Of a stretch of DNA of 64,000 bases, positions 34,235 to 43,154 are shown in pieces. Each line of letters begins with the position of its first letter. The first letter of the stretch is position 1. Under the pieces are notes generated by a model. The model did no database searches. It was not told where the DNA came from and saw nothing but the letters and a program-made list of their open reading frames with translations. This DNA comes from Candidatus Nanosynbacter sp. HMT-352 (GTDB lineage: Bacteria > Patescibacteriota > Saccharimonadia > Saccharimonadales > Saccharimonadaceae). Position numbers and translations under genes: made by a program. The stretch is taken from assembly GCF_022819345.1 (NCBI RefSeq), contig NZ_CP089288.1, positions 434,001-498,000 on the forward strand, in the 5' to 3' direction.

Positions 34235-34582
34235 ATGCATGCGTCCGCGTTCCAGTCTATAACCATAAAAGTGAGCGAAGTTGACTCTGCCTTGCTTAAT
34301 GACGCGGATGAGCTGCAGAAAATGTTAAGAAATGTTACGGAATTGGCGGGATTGCATTCTTTGGAATCGGTGATGCATCAATTTTCTCCGCAAGGAATCA
34401 GTGCTGCCCTGCTTTTGTCGGAGTCGCATATCGCGATTCATACGTGGCCAGAAAGCGGCGTGGCGTATATAGCGATGACAACTTGTAAAATACTGGATGA
34501 TGATAAATTGCAACAAATAAAAGAGTTGGTTGCACGGGTGTTGGACGCAGAAAACATAATTATGAAAGAAATGGCAATGTAA
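34235..34582 (+). CDS. speD: S-adenosylmethionine decarboxylase proenzyme
   Basis: Pyruvoyl enzyme that makes decarboxylated SAM, the aminopropyl donor for spermidine. The 115-aa protein is the small bacterial class 1B type. The self-cleavage site is LLLSESHIAIHTWPE, with Ser as the future pyruvoyl group, followed by AYIAMTTCK carrying the catalytic Cys. It is first in a three-gene operon with a DUF4178 protein and a membrane aminopropyltransferase. Confidence 0.92.
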   Translation: MHASAFQSITIKVSEVDSALLNDADELQKMLRNVTELAGLHSLESVMHQFSPQGISAALLLSESHIAIHTWPESGVAYIAMTTCKILDDDKLQQIKELVARVLDAENIIMKEMAM

Positions 34583-34583
34583 T

Positions 34584-35270
34584 ATGAAACGAACCAAAGC
34601 GCGACTTAAAATCAACCAAATATTGACTGGAAAGAAAACTAATTTGCGAGTTGTTGGCTGTTTGCTTTTTCGCGAATGGGATAAGAAAGACAAGCGATTT
34701 TACTACTGGGAAGAGTGGGAGATTACCGGGCTGGCTGATTATGATAGCTGGGTGGAATATGATCACAGCGATCAAACCGTTTCTCTGTACGAGCCGATTC
34801 GTTTCACTCAGGCAATTGATCCAACGCAATTGGAAAAAGGTCAATCATTTACCGTTTCCGAGCAGGATGGAAAAGAACATACAGTAGTAGTTGATGAAGT
34901 TGGCGTGGGTGAAATTGTTAATATCAAGGGTAAGAATACCTATCAAGTTTTCCCGAAAGAACTGATGGCGTACGCTACTTTGAGGGATACTGGCGCGCCG
35001 AAAAACCGTCAGTTGATAACAATTGAGAAGTATAACAATCGCGAATACGACGCTTATCGCAAGGTTCAGTTGAGCGACAAAGAACAGAAGGAAATGTTTG
35101 GCAGGACCATTAAGCCGATTGACTGGACGACGATTATAGTTATTGCCATATTTATCGCCATTATTTTGTTTGCGTTCATTTTTGATAACAATTCCGACAG
35201 CAGTAATGGCGGAGGTCACGGCGGATCGCGCAGTGTTTATGGCGGCAGTAGCGGCGGGCTTGGTAAATAA
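34584..35270 (+). CDS. DUF4178 protein with C-terminal membrane helix
   Basis: 228-aa protein. The N-terminal domain (LRVVGCLLFREWDKKDKRFYYWEEWEI) carries the DUF4178 pattern; the strand order repeats once. A membrane helix lies at about residues 188-208, followed by a Gly/Ser-rich tail. It starts 1 base after the speD stop. DUF4178 genes recur with speD, speE-like and DUF350 genes in other bacteria, suggesting an envelope-linked polyamine function, but the activity is unknown. Confidence 0.7.
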   Translation: MKRTKARLKINQILTGKKTNLRVVGCLLFREWDKKDKRFYYWEEWEITGLADYDSWVEYDHSDQTVSLYEPIRFTQAIDPTQLEKGQSFTVSEQDGKEHTVVVDEVGVGEIVNIKGKNTYQVFPKELMAYATLRDTGAPKNRQLITIEKYNNREYDAYRKVQLSDKEQKEMFGRTIKPIDWTTIIVIAIFIAIILFAFIFDNNSDSSNGGGHGGSRSVYGGSSGGLGK

Positions 35271-35281
35271 AAGGAGTTATA

Positions 35282-36808
35282 ATGTCACGATCAAGTACGA
35301 GAAAACGGGAGCAAGTTGCTCTATTTGCGGCGGCAATTTTGGTAGCAATTGGCGGAATTATTTACGAGCTGATTTTAGGCGCAGCTGCGTCATATCTGGT
35401 GGGCGATTCGATTTTGAGTTTCAGCTTGGCGACGGGCGTGACACTGTTTGGCATGGGAATTGGCTCACTGCTGGTCAATTACATCAAGCTTCATCCAGCC
35501 ACCAGCTTCGCAACGAACGAAATTATTCTGGGGCTAATTGGTGGAAATTCGGTGATGCTGATGTATTTAGGATTCGTTTTTACGCGTTCGCATTGGCTAA
35601 TTTTTGCCGTCATAAGTCTGGCAATTGGTATTTGTATCGGGCTGGAAATTCCGCTTTTAATGAAGATGTTTCAGGAATTCGGGCGCAAGTCTTCGGTGAA
35701 ATTGTTTAGTAAGATTTTAGCGCTCGATTATTTTGGGGCGTTAATTGCGTCGCTATTATTCCCGCTCGTTATGCTTCCGTATCTTGGCTTAATGCGTAGC
35801 GCGTATTTGGTGGCGGCTTTGAATATTGGCGTTGCGGTTCTAATTCTTAAACAAATGAAGGCTTCGAAAATTATTATGACAATTAGCGTTATTGCAACAA
35901 TGTTACTTCTGGGGTTCTTTATTTATGCGACGGAAATTGAGCACGGAATTGACAAACGAACGTATAAAGATCCTGTAATGTGGCAGCAACAGACGCCATA
36001 TCAGAAAATTGTCCTGACGAGATATAAGAATGACACGAGGTTGTTTTTGAATCGCAATCTGCAGTTTTCCAGCCTTGACGAAGCGCGTTATCACGAAACG
36101 CTGTCCACTTCCGCTTTGTCTTCAGTCGCCAATCCGAAGCGCGTGCTGATTATGGGCGGCGGCGACGGTTTGCTGGCTCGGGACGTTTTGAAATATCCCA
36201 GCGTTGAGCATATTACGTTGGTTGATATCGATGAGGTAATGACCAATCTGGCGAAAACTAATCATCTTCTCACTGATATAAATCAGCGCTCTCTGCACGA
36301 TCCGCGCGTTTCTATTGTCAATCAAGACGCTTTCCAATTCGCCTTCTCTACCTCAGATAAATATGATGTCGTGCTGATTGATCTGGTGGATCCGTCGAAT
36401 GAAAAATTAGCCAAGTTGTATTCCGAACAATTATATCGTCAAATCGGTAATATTTTAACGGAGCGTGGGGTTATGGTGACGCAAGCGACGTCTTCATTTT
36501 TCTCTCCACATGCTTTTTATATGGTGGCAAATACCGTCAAATCATCTCATCCAGAGCGATACGTGACGGCGTTTTCGGTCAATGTGCCGTCATTTGGCGA
36601 GTGGGGTTTTGTAATGTCTACGCCGCAAGCTGAGGTCGTGGCTAGTCAACCATTGCCGAAAAACCTGCGATACCAAAACCAGAAACTTCTCACCTTCCTG
36701 GCTAAACAGAACGCCGTATTGGTGCCGTCCGGACCAACTTCCACGTTGGTTTCTCCGCGAATCACCGACGTTTACAATTCCGATATGCGTCAGTGGCGAT
36801 ACGAATAG
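35282..36808 (+). CDS. Membrane-anchored spermidine synthase-like aminopropyltransferase
   Basis: 508-aa protein. The N-terminal half (about 1-220) has six to seven membrane helices. The C-terminal half is an aminopropyltransferase domain with RVLIMGGGDGLLARDVLKYP, ITLVDIDEVM, VNQDAFQF and the catalytic LIDLVDPSNEKLAKLYS. It should transfer the aminopropyl group from decarboxylated SAM made by SpeD. It starts with a good Shine-Dalgarno (AAGGAG). The acceptor polyamine and the use of the membrane part are unknown. It ends 3 bases from a convergent gene. Confidence 0.85.
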   Translation: MSRSSTRKREQVALFAAAILVAIGGIIYELILGAAASYLVGDSILSFSLATGVTLFGMGIGSLLVNYIKLHPATSFATNEIILGLIGGNSVMLMYLGFVFTRSHWLIFAVISLAIGICIGLEIPLLMKMFQEFGRKSSVKLFSKILALDYFGALIASLLFPLVMLPYLGLMRSAYLVAALNIGVAVLILKQMKASKIIMTISVIATMLLLGFFIYATEIEHGIDKRTYKDPVMWQQQTPYQKIVLTRYKNDTRLFLNRNLQFSSLDEARYHETLSTSALSSVANPKRVLIMGGGDGLLARDVLKYPSVEHITLVDIDEVMTNLAKTNHLLTDINQRSLHDPRVSIVNQDAFQFAFSTSDKYDVVLIDLVDPSNEKLAKLYSEQLYRQIGNILTERGVMVTQATSSFFSPHAFYMVANTVKSSHPERYVTAFSVNVPSFGEWGFVMSTPQAEVVASQPLPKNLRYQNQKLLTFLAKQNAVLVPSGPTSTLVSPRITDVYNSDMRQWRYE

Positions 36809-36811
36809 TTT

Positions 36812-39460
36812 TTAGTCGGCAGTAGCGCTCTTTTTTCGTCGGCGGCGTCGTCTTTTTGGTGTGGCTGAATCTAGTGGTGTAACTGTGCTAATTGCAGTTT
36901 CTGTAGGTGCATTATCATTGCCGCGAATTTGCAAAACAACTTCGCCGTCGTTTGCTGCGGGTTGCTGCTTTTCCAGTTGGCTATTGACCACTGGAACGTT
37001 GTTTGCAGGCTGCGGTTGAGGTTTGGCTGGTTGCTTTTTTTGGTTGCGAACAGGCTTTATTGCGGCATCAATTTCCTTCTCAACATCTTCCCTGTTTCGC
37101 GAATACATGCGACGCGAATGTTCAATAATGTGCGGCGTGTTGTCGGCTTGGCTTGGCGGAAGTTCCAATGTGCGAGCAGAAAACGCAGGAGTTTTCTCGC
37201 CACCGATAACCATATTGACAACGAAATTACGATTGTGCATCTGTAGAAGGTCGATTGACTCAAAGTTCGGCTCGAATTGCTTAGCAAGAATCGGCGCATC
37301 GTCAGCAGAAACTCGGAAGGAAATCATGGTGCCGACGTTGCCGAAAACTGCATCGCGAACCGTGTCGCTCATTTGGGAAATGTACTGGTTGGCAACGGTC
37401 AAGTTAAGGCCATATTTTCGAGCCTCGGATAGAATAGTTGCAAATGAATCGGTGGCAAAGTTCTGGAACTCGTCGACGTAAAGATAGAATGGGCGGCGGT
37501 CGCGGACGTCAGGAATGTCGCTTCGAGACATGGCGGCAAGCTGAATTTTCGTGACCAAGAACGAACCGAGTATGGCGGCATTATCTTCACCAATTAGACC
37601 CTTGGACAGATTGACAATTAGAATCTTTCCTTCGTCCATAATCTGGCGAATATTGAACGTGGATTTCGGCTGCCCGATGATATTGCGGATGATCGGATTG
37701 GCAGTGAAAGCCCCGACTTTATTTAAGACTGGCGCAATTGCCTCGGCGACAAACTTGTCATTCCAGCTGGCAAATTCGACATTCCAGAATTGCAAAACCA
37801 CGGTGTCGCGGCAATAAGTCAGTGTTTCTTTTCGGAATTCTTTATCTGTTAGCATGCGAGTAATGTCGAGCATCGTCGCTTCCGGTCGGTCCAGCAAAGC
37901 CAGGATTGTATACCGCAAAATATACTCAAGTCGTGGCCCCCACGAATCACCGAAAATACGCTTCAAAACGCCGATGATTTCTGATGAGATGTTGGTTTTT
38001 TGGTTCGGGTTCGTGACTTCCAGCGGGTTGAATCCCAGAGGATACGCGGTGTCGGCTGGATTAAAATAGATCACGTCGTTCAATCGGCTGCCGGGGATAA
38101 ATTTCATGTTGTTGATTGCGAAGTCGCCATGCGGGTCGATGATGGCATATCCTTGATTATGGAAAATGTCGCTTAAGGCGAAGAGCTCTAATAGTCCACT
38201 TTTTCCGGCGCCCGTCTGCCCGATTATGTAAACGTGGCGTGAGCGGTCATAGCGTAACATGCCGAATTGGTGGCTGATGCCGCGGAAGTTGGTGACGCCA
38301 AAGGCAGAAATTTGGTCATCGTTGACGTCTTCGCCGGTTAAGACTGGCAATTTGGACGGCGGTTCTGCGGTTTTGGAGCTTGCCCAAACTATATTTGGCG
38401 TTTCAACGTTGGTGTGTGGCAGGTGAAAAACTGACGCCAATTCTTCTATATTTAAGATAAAACCGTCGCCAATGAACGAACGCTTGCGATATTTATCAAT
38501 AAATTCTTTGCCAAACGCACCCTTGACGGCGTGGAATCCGTTGAGATTGGTTGAATTGAACTGCTTAAATGTGCCGACGAGCGCCTGCATGCGAAGCTTA
38601 GCATTTGTCTGACTTTCGCCCATATAAACCAAGCGAATTTTTACTTCATAGCCGAGCTTGGTCGCCTTTTTCTCTGCTTCAGAAATGCGAGTTTTATCGC
38701 GGTCTGACAGCTCAACGGCTGTCGATTGATTTGCTCCCTGCTCTGGTGGTTGCCAAAGTGCGCCAAGTACACCGATTAGCCACTGCATACTGCCGCCGAA
38801 TCCTGGCAAGGAGAACATTCGTCCGTTTTTTATGCTATTTATGTATCGATCAGCGGCGTTTTGCCAGTCATCTGGGATTGGTCTGACTAGCACCTGAATC
38901 CACAATTCTTCACCGGTGGTTTCCAATTTCGCCAGCGTGCCCGTAATGCCTGCCAGCGGGTCGACCTCGAAGTTTTGGAAGGTGCGAATCGGGAGAAATT
39001 CATCTGTGGTTAATGTCAATTCTGTCGAGTAAGCAACTTCGTGGTCACGCTCGTGCTCAGTGTAATCTTCGTCGGCTTGGTGAATTTGAACGGTTGGGTA
39101 TTGAGAATAGATCTGTCCTTCGACAAAGCTCTGCAGGGTCTTTGACACCCAAACGTAAAAGCGAATTTGCCCATTAACTGAGGCGATTTCAAAGCTAATG
39201 TGCTCTTGGTGTCCGCCAGATAATCGCAACTCTTTATTGTCGCGAAGAATTCCGTGTAGTGAAGCGAATAACTGTTCGGCGGCAAGCTCTTGCTTATCGT
39301 TAGTGCGTGGGATTTCCAGAACTAAAAGCACGCTCTCAACTGGGGTGAAATCTTCGATCTTCCGATAATTTCGCCACGTCAAAAACATCAGAACTGCCAC
39401 AATTGGCATCCAAACGTACCATTGCAATAATGTGCTGATGATCCAAGAAATAATCTGCAT
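36812..39460 (-). CDS. Conjugation/type IV secretion-type ATPase (TraD/VirD4-HerA superfamily)
   Basis: 882-aa membrane-anchored motor. It has an N-terminal helix (about 8-27), a large N-domain, and a RecA-like ATPase domain with Walker A IIGQTGAGKSGLLE, AIIDPHGDFAINNM, Walker B-type FYLYVDEFQNFATDSF and VANQYISQM. The C-terminal 110 residues are a Pro/Gln/Asn-rich linker and a basic tail. Such ATPases are common in CPR genomes outside full conjugation loci. No other secretion genes are nearby. It may move DNA or surface components. Confidence 0.8.
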   Translation of the reverse strand: MQIISWIISTLLQWYVWMPIVAVLMFLTWRNYRKIEDFTPVESVLLVLEIPRTNDKQELAAEQLFASLHGILRDNKELRLSGGHQEHISFEIASVNGQIRFYVWVSKTLQSFVEGQIYSQYPTVQIHQADEDYTEHERDHEVAYSTELTLTTDEFLPIRTFQNFEVDPLAGITGTLAKLETTGEELWIQVLVRPIPDDWQNAADRYINSIKNGRMFSLPGFGGSMQWLIGVLGALWQPPEQGANQSTAVELSDRDKTRISEAEKKATKLGYEVKIRLVYMGESQTNAKLRMQALVGTFKQFNSTNLNGFHAVKGAFGKEFIDKYRKRSFIGDGFILNIEELASVFHLPHTNVETPNIVWASSKTAEPPSKLPVLTGEDVNDDQISAFGVTNFRGISHQFGMLRYDRSRHVYIIGQTGAGKSGLLELFALSDIFHNQGYAIIDPHGDFAINNMKFIPGSRLNDVIYFNPADTAYPLGFNPLEVTNPNQKTNISSEIIGVLKRIFGDSWGPRLEYILRYTILALLDRPEATMLDITRMLTDKEFRKETLTYCRDTVVLQFWNVEFASWNDKFVAEAIAPVLNKVGAFTANPIIRNIIGQPKSTFNIRQIMDEGKILIVNLSKGLIGEDNAAILGSFLVTKIQLAAMSRSDIPDVRDRRPFYLYVDEFQNFATDSFATILSEARKYGLNLTVANQYISQMSDTVRDAVFGNVGTMISFRVSADDAPILAKQFEPNFESIDLLQMHNRNFVVNMVIGGEKTPAFSARTLELPPSQADNTPHIIEHSRRMYSRNREDVEKEIDAAIKPVRNQKKQPAKPQPQPANNVPVVNSQLEKQQPAANDGEVVLQIRGNDNAPTETAISTVTPLDSATPKRRRRRRKKSATAD

Positions 39461-39504
39461 TATGTGTAAATTATCTCACCTCTGAAAGAAGTTTGCAACT
39501 TAGC

Positions 39505-40557
39505 TTAAGCGGCTTCTTCAAAAACGTACGTGGCTTTAGCGACGCGTTTGAATTGTGGCTTTGATTGAAGGTTTAATAGAATAGTAGTTTCCTTGACTTG
39601 TCGTTTGTCGAGGACTTGACGAACGATTTCGTCGCGGTGAAGCGGAGTTTCGGAATTCTTCAAAATATCGGTAATGATATCTGCTACAGTTCCGCGACTG
39701 TAGCCCCAACTGGCAAGTGCGTAAATCCCGCGACCAATTAGAACAAAGCGCTTGTCTTTAATAAGTTCATTGTGAATTGCCTGCGTTGTGACGCTTCGGC
39801 GGTTAAATTCGCTGTCCCGAATTCCCTTGGCGATGTCGGAAAAATGCATCGGCGAGCCGTTGGTGTCCAGAACGACGTAGATTTTATCGCGAATGTTCTT
39901 TGGGTTAACGGCTGGCCATTTGGCTAGTCCCCACTGATCGTTTAAGCTAGCCAATTTTTTGCTAACGGTAGCCAAGGCCGCAATGTTTGAAGGATGTTCA
40001 TAGTCCAATTTTTTGTGCAATTCTTCCGCGGTAACAGGCTCACCGTGCTTTTTGATCGCTTTGACAACTTCTTCAACTCGTGCTCTAATTTGCTTTTCGT
40101 TGCCGAGAGTGTCAATCGCTGCCGCTTGGTAATAATCGTCATTCTCTGTAACAATCGTGATGTTTTCTGCCAGCTCAGAAATGAACGCCACATGAGCGCG
40201 GTCAATTGCAGTAGCTTCTTTACCGAGGAAGTGCGACGCCAAATCTTGCATGCGTGCGACTCGTCCCATCTCAGACAAACTCGAAGTAATTTCTTTTTCC
40301 ATAGCAATAACCGAAGGAAGTTCTCCCTCGGCGACAGCTGCACGTAGACGCGTTAAGATTGCTTTTTCTAGCTGACGAACGCGCTCGCGAGTAATGCCGA
40401 ACATATCGCCAATTAACTCTAACGTTTCTTTTCGGTCGTACAAACCAAATCGTCGAGAAATAATTTCCTTCTCGCGCTCTTGCGGAATCTTAGAAATAAT
40501 AGTATCGACGACAGAATTTAATTTGGCGCTTTGCTCGGTTTTTGCTATCTCGCTCAT
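39505..40557 (-). CDS. Sigma-70 region 4 fused to HARE-HTH domains
   Basis: 350-aa protein. Residues about 20-75 are a sigma region 4 helix-turn-helix (EREKEIISRRFGLYDRKETLELIGDMFGITRERVRQLEKAILTRL). There is no region 2, so it cannot act as a complete sigma factor. The rest contains repeated winged-helix segments of the HARE-HTH/RpoE-delta type (HGEPVTAEELHKKL, DTNGSPMHFSDIAKGIRD, NSETPLHRDEIVRQVLD). It probably binds DNA or RNA polymerase as a regulator. It has a strong promoter and a leader of about 50 nt. Confidence 0.75.
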   Translation of the reverse strand: MSEIAKTEQSAKLNSVVDTIISKIPQEREKEIISRRFGLYDRKETLELIGDMFGITRERVRQLEKAILTRLRAAVAEGELPSVIAMEKEITSSLSEMGRVARMQDLASHFLGKEATAIDRAHVAFISELAENITIVTENDDYYQAAAIDTLGNEKQIRARVEEVVKAIKKHGEPVTAEELHKKLDYEHPSNIAALATVSKKLASLNDQWGLAKWPAVNPKNIRDKIYVVLDTNGSPMHFSDIAKGIRDSEFNRRSVTTQAIHNELIKDKRFVLIGRGIYALASWGYSRGTVADIITDILKNSETPLHRDEIVRQVLDKRQVKETTILLNLQSKPQFKRVAKATYVFEEAA

Positions 40558-40617
40558 GCTACTAGAAACATCCTCTCTGCCTCACCACAGGTTATATTGA
40601 TTGAAAATATGTTTTTA

Positions 40618-40646
40618 ATTATACAATTGCATTTGACAAAAGTCAA
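40618..40646 (-). promoter_or_regulatory. Strong promoter of the sigma-4/HARE gene
   Basis: Minus strand: TTGACT (40646-40641), exactly 17 bases, TATAAT (40623-40618). Transcription should start near 40610. Confidence 0.75.
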
Positions 40647-40649
40647 TAG

Positions 40650-40688
40650 ATAAATGCCATAATTGCTGATATAAATTATAGCATTTAT
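40650..40688. repeat. Long inverted repeat upstream of the sigma-4/HARE promoter
   Basis: 15-base arms ATAAATGCCATAATT (40650-40664) and AATTATAGCATTTAT (40674-40688), one mismatch, 9-base centre. It lies 3 bases upstream of the -35 and 70 bases after the topA stop. There is no T run after it, so an operator is more likely than a terminator. Confidence 0.7.
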
Positions 40689-40757
40689 TTTACGTTTTTT
40701 GCAATAGATTATATGAAGAGTTTTTATTATCCGGAATTATTGGATAGTATAAAAACG

Positions 40758-43103
40758 CTATTTCTTTTTAGCGGATGTTTTGGGGGCTTTTTTAACTACG
40801 CGTTTGCGAGTTGGCTTCGCTGTTGTGGTGCTTAATAGCTCCAGAGCTTTTTCGTGAGTAATAGTTTTCGGATCCGTGTCTTTAGGAATTTTGACATTTT
40901 TGGTGCCGTTGGTGATGTATGGACCGAATCGACCATTGAGAACCTTAATTCCATCTGGAAACTCGGCGATATTCTTAGCGGCTTCAGCTTCTAATTTGGC
41001 GGCGTAAAGTTCGCGCGCTTTTTCTAAAGTAATGCTGTGTGGATCTTCTGGCTTAATGGAAACGAACAGTTTGCCGACTTGAATATACGGACCAAATCGC
41101 CCAATATTCGCCTTAATATCTTGCCCGTCCTTTGTTTGTCCGACGATGCGTGGCAACTTGAACATTTCCAGTGCTTGCTCTAAGGTTACCGTTTCAATCT
41201 TCGCGCCTTTTGGAAGCGGCGCAAAGCGAGGCTTTTCGTCGCCGTCAGTTTCGCCAAGTTGCAGCATTGGACCGAAACGACCGAATCTTGCGATAATCGG
41301 TTTATTCGTCTTCGGGTCAATTCCCACTTCGCGATTAGCGCCGACTTTACTTCGGTCGATCCCGCCAGATTGCTCGATCAATTTATGGAAAGGCGTGTAA
41401 AATCCGTGCAACATTGCGCTTTTTTCCAGATTAGCACCGGCAATTTTATCAAATTCCGTTTCAACATTGGCGGTAAAATCGTAATCGACAATTTGCGTAA
41501 AATGGTCCGTCAGGAAATCGGCAATCAGCTCGCCGCTTGGCGTTGGAATAAGCTTGCCGCGAGTCGAGCCAGTTTTTTCCTGGACAATACTTCGGCTAAC
41601 TTCCTCACCGTTATAGTTCAGGACGATTACATCTCGCGGCTGACCTTCGCTGTCGCCCTTTTCAACATAGCCGCGAGTCTGGATAGTGTCAATAATTGTG
41701 GCGTATGTGGATGGACGTCCGATTCCAAGCTCCTCCAGTTTCTTGACTAGCGAACCTTCGGTGTAGCGAGCTGGCGGTCGTGTAAATGTTTGGCGAGCCG
41801 TAATGTCGTGAGAGTTGACTCCATCACCAGACTGTAACTTCGGTAGAAGCTCATCTTTATTGCCGCCGTAAACGCGCAAAAATCCGTCAAACGTAATGAC
41901 TTCGCCCTTCGCTTCAAATTGAGCGGGTTTTTTGCTCTTAGGTAAATTATCGCCTTTGATGCCAATTGTGATAGTTGTCTTTTCCAGTTTCGCTGGCGAC
42001 ATTTGCGACGCTAAAGTTCGGCGTCGAATCAGGTCGTATAATTTTTGGTCATAGCTATTATTAGACGCGGTTTCCAGAGTGATGTCTGTCGGGCGAATGG
42101 CTTCGTGGGCTTCTTGGGCGGATGCGGATTTGGTCTTAAATTTGCGAACCGTTGAGTAATCTGGACCGTAAAGACGCTTGATAAAATCGGTGGCCGCCGC
42201 GATGGCTTGACCGCTCAAGTTCACCGAGTCGGTACGCATATAAGTGATTTTTCCATCTTGGTATAATTTTTGCGCCGAAGCCATGGTCGCTTTGGAGCTG
42301 AAGCCAAGTTTAGAGTTGGCTTCCTGCTGTAAGGTTGACGTAGTAAATGGAGCCGCTGGATTGTGCGTTCCTGGAGTTTTTGAGATATCACTAACAATAA
42401 ATTCGGCGGGTTTCAGACTATTTAAGAACTCATTCGCTGCTTCTTCTGTATCGAATTTTTGATTAAGCTCGGCCTTGAATTCTTGATTGTCGTGAATAAA
42501 AATGGCAGTAACTTTGAACTGAGAATTGCCCTCAAACTTCATAATTTCTCGTTCGCGCTCGACTAGTAATCGCACCGCCGGGCTCTGAACGCGACCAGCT
42601 GACTTTCCACCAGGAACTTTTTGCCAGACGACTGGACTGAGCTCAAAACCAACTAGTCGGTCAAGGATTTGTCGGGCTTGTTGCGCCTGAACCAAATTCA
42701 TATCCACGATTCGCGGATTCTTAATTGCGTTGGTTATGGCGTCTTTGGTGATCTCGTGAAAAACAATTCGCTTAGTCGTTTCAATAGGAAGATTCAACAC
42801 CTTACATAAGTGCCAAGCAATAGCTTCTCCTTCGCGGTCTTCATCGGTTGCGAGCCAAACATTTTCCTTGCCAACTGCCTTGACATTTCTCTTTAGCTCG
42901 GTGATAACTTTCTTTTTTTCAGGATCAACTTCATAAATTGCGAAAAAATCGTTAGCCACGTCAATCGGCGGCGTTCCATCCTTCGTCTTTTTAACAATCG
43001 AGCGAATATGTCCGACGCTGGACAGGACGTGAAAATCCTTGCCGAGATATTTCTCGATGGTTTTAGCTTTGGCTGGTGACTCGACGATAACGAGATTTTT
43101 CAT
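40758..43103 (-). CDS. topA: DNA topoisomerase I
   Basis: Type IA topoisomerase that relaxes negative supercoils. The 781-aa protein has the Toprim start VIVESPAKAKTIEKYLG, ATDEDREGEAIAWHL, SAGRVQSPAVRLLVERE and active-site Tyr in GKITYMRTDSVNLS. In place of zinc-finger cysteines the C-terminus has three repeats with GRFGPM/Y (FGRFGPMLQLG, IGRFGPYIQVG, NGRFGPYITNG) and a Lys-rich tail. Minus-strand -10 TATAAT (43117-43112) is 8 bases before the ATG. Confidence 0.97.
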   Translation of the reverse strand: MKNLVIVESPAKAKTIEKYLGKDFHVLSSVGHIRSIVKKTKDGTPPIDVANDFFAIYEVDPEKKKVITELKRNVKAVGKENVWLATDEDREGEAIAWHLCKVLNLPIETTKRIVFHEITKDAITNAIKNPRIVDMNLVQAQQARQILDRLVGFELSPVVWQKVPGGKSAGRVQSPAVRLLVEREREIMKFEGNSQFKVTAIFIHDNQEFKAELNQKFDTEEAANEFLNSLKPAEFIVSDISKTPGTHNPAAPFTTSTLQQEANSKLGFSSKATMASAQKLYQDGKITYMRTDSVNLSGQAIAAATDFIKRLYGPDYSTVRKFKTKSASAQEAHEAIRPTDITLETASNNSYDQKLYDLIRRRTLASQMSPAKLEKTTITIGIKGDNLPKSKKPAQFEAKGEVITFDGFLRVYGGNKDELLPKLQSGDGVNSHDITARQTFTRPPARYTEGSLVKKLEELGIGRPSTYATIIDTIQTRGYVEKGDSEGQPRDVIVLNYNGEEVSRSIVQEKTGSTRGKLIPTPSGELIADFLTDHFTQIVDYDFTANVETEFDKIAGANLEKSAMLHGFYTPFHKLIEQSGGIDRSKVGANREVGIDPKTNKPIIARFGRFGPMLQLGETDGDEKPRFAPLPKGAKIETVTLEQALEMFKLPRIVGQTKDGQDIKANIGRFGPYIQVGKLFVSIKPEDPHSITLEKARELYAAKLEAEAAKNIAEFPDGIKVLNGRFGPYITNGTKNVKIPKDTDPKTITHEKALELLSTTTAKPTRKRVVKKAPKTSAKKK

Positions 43104-43154
43104 AACTTTATATTATAACAAATCACTATCTGGCTACAACCGCAAAGTGAATTA

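Noticed and set aside
36812-39460. Part of a conjugative element
   Set aside because: No relaxase, VirB-type channel genes or mobile-element borders are nearby; the ATPase stands alone among housekeeping genes.
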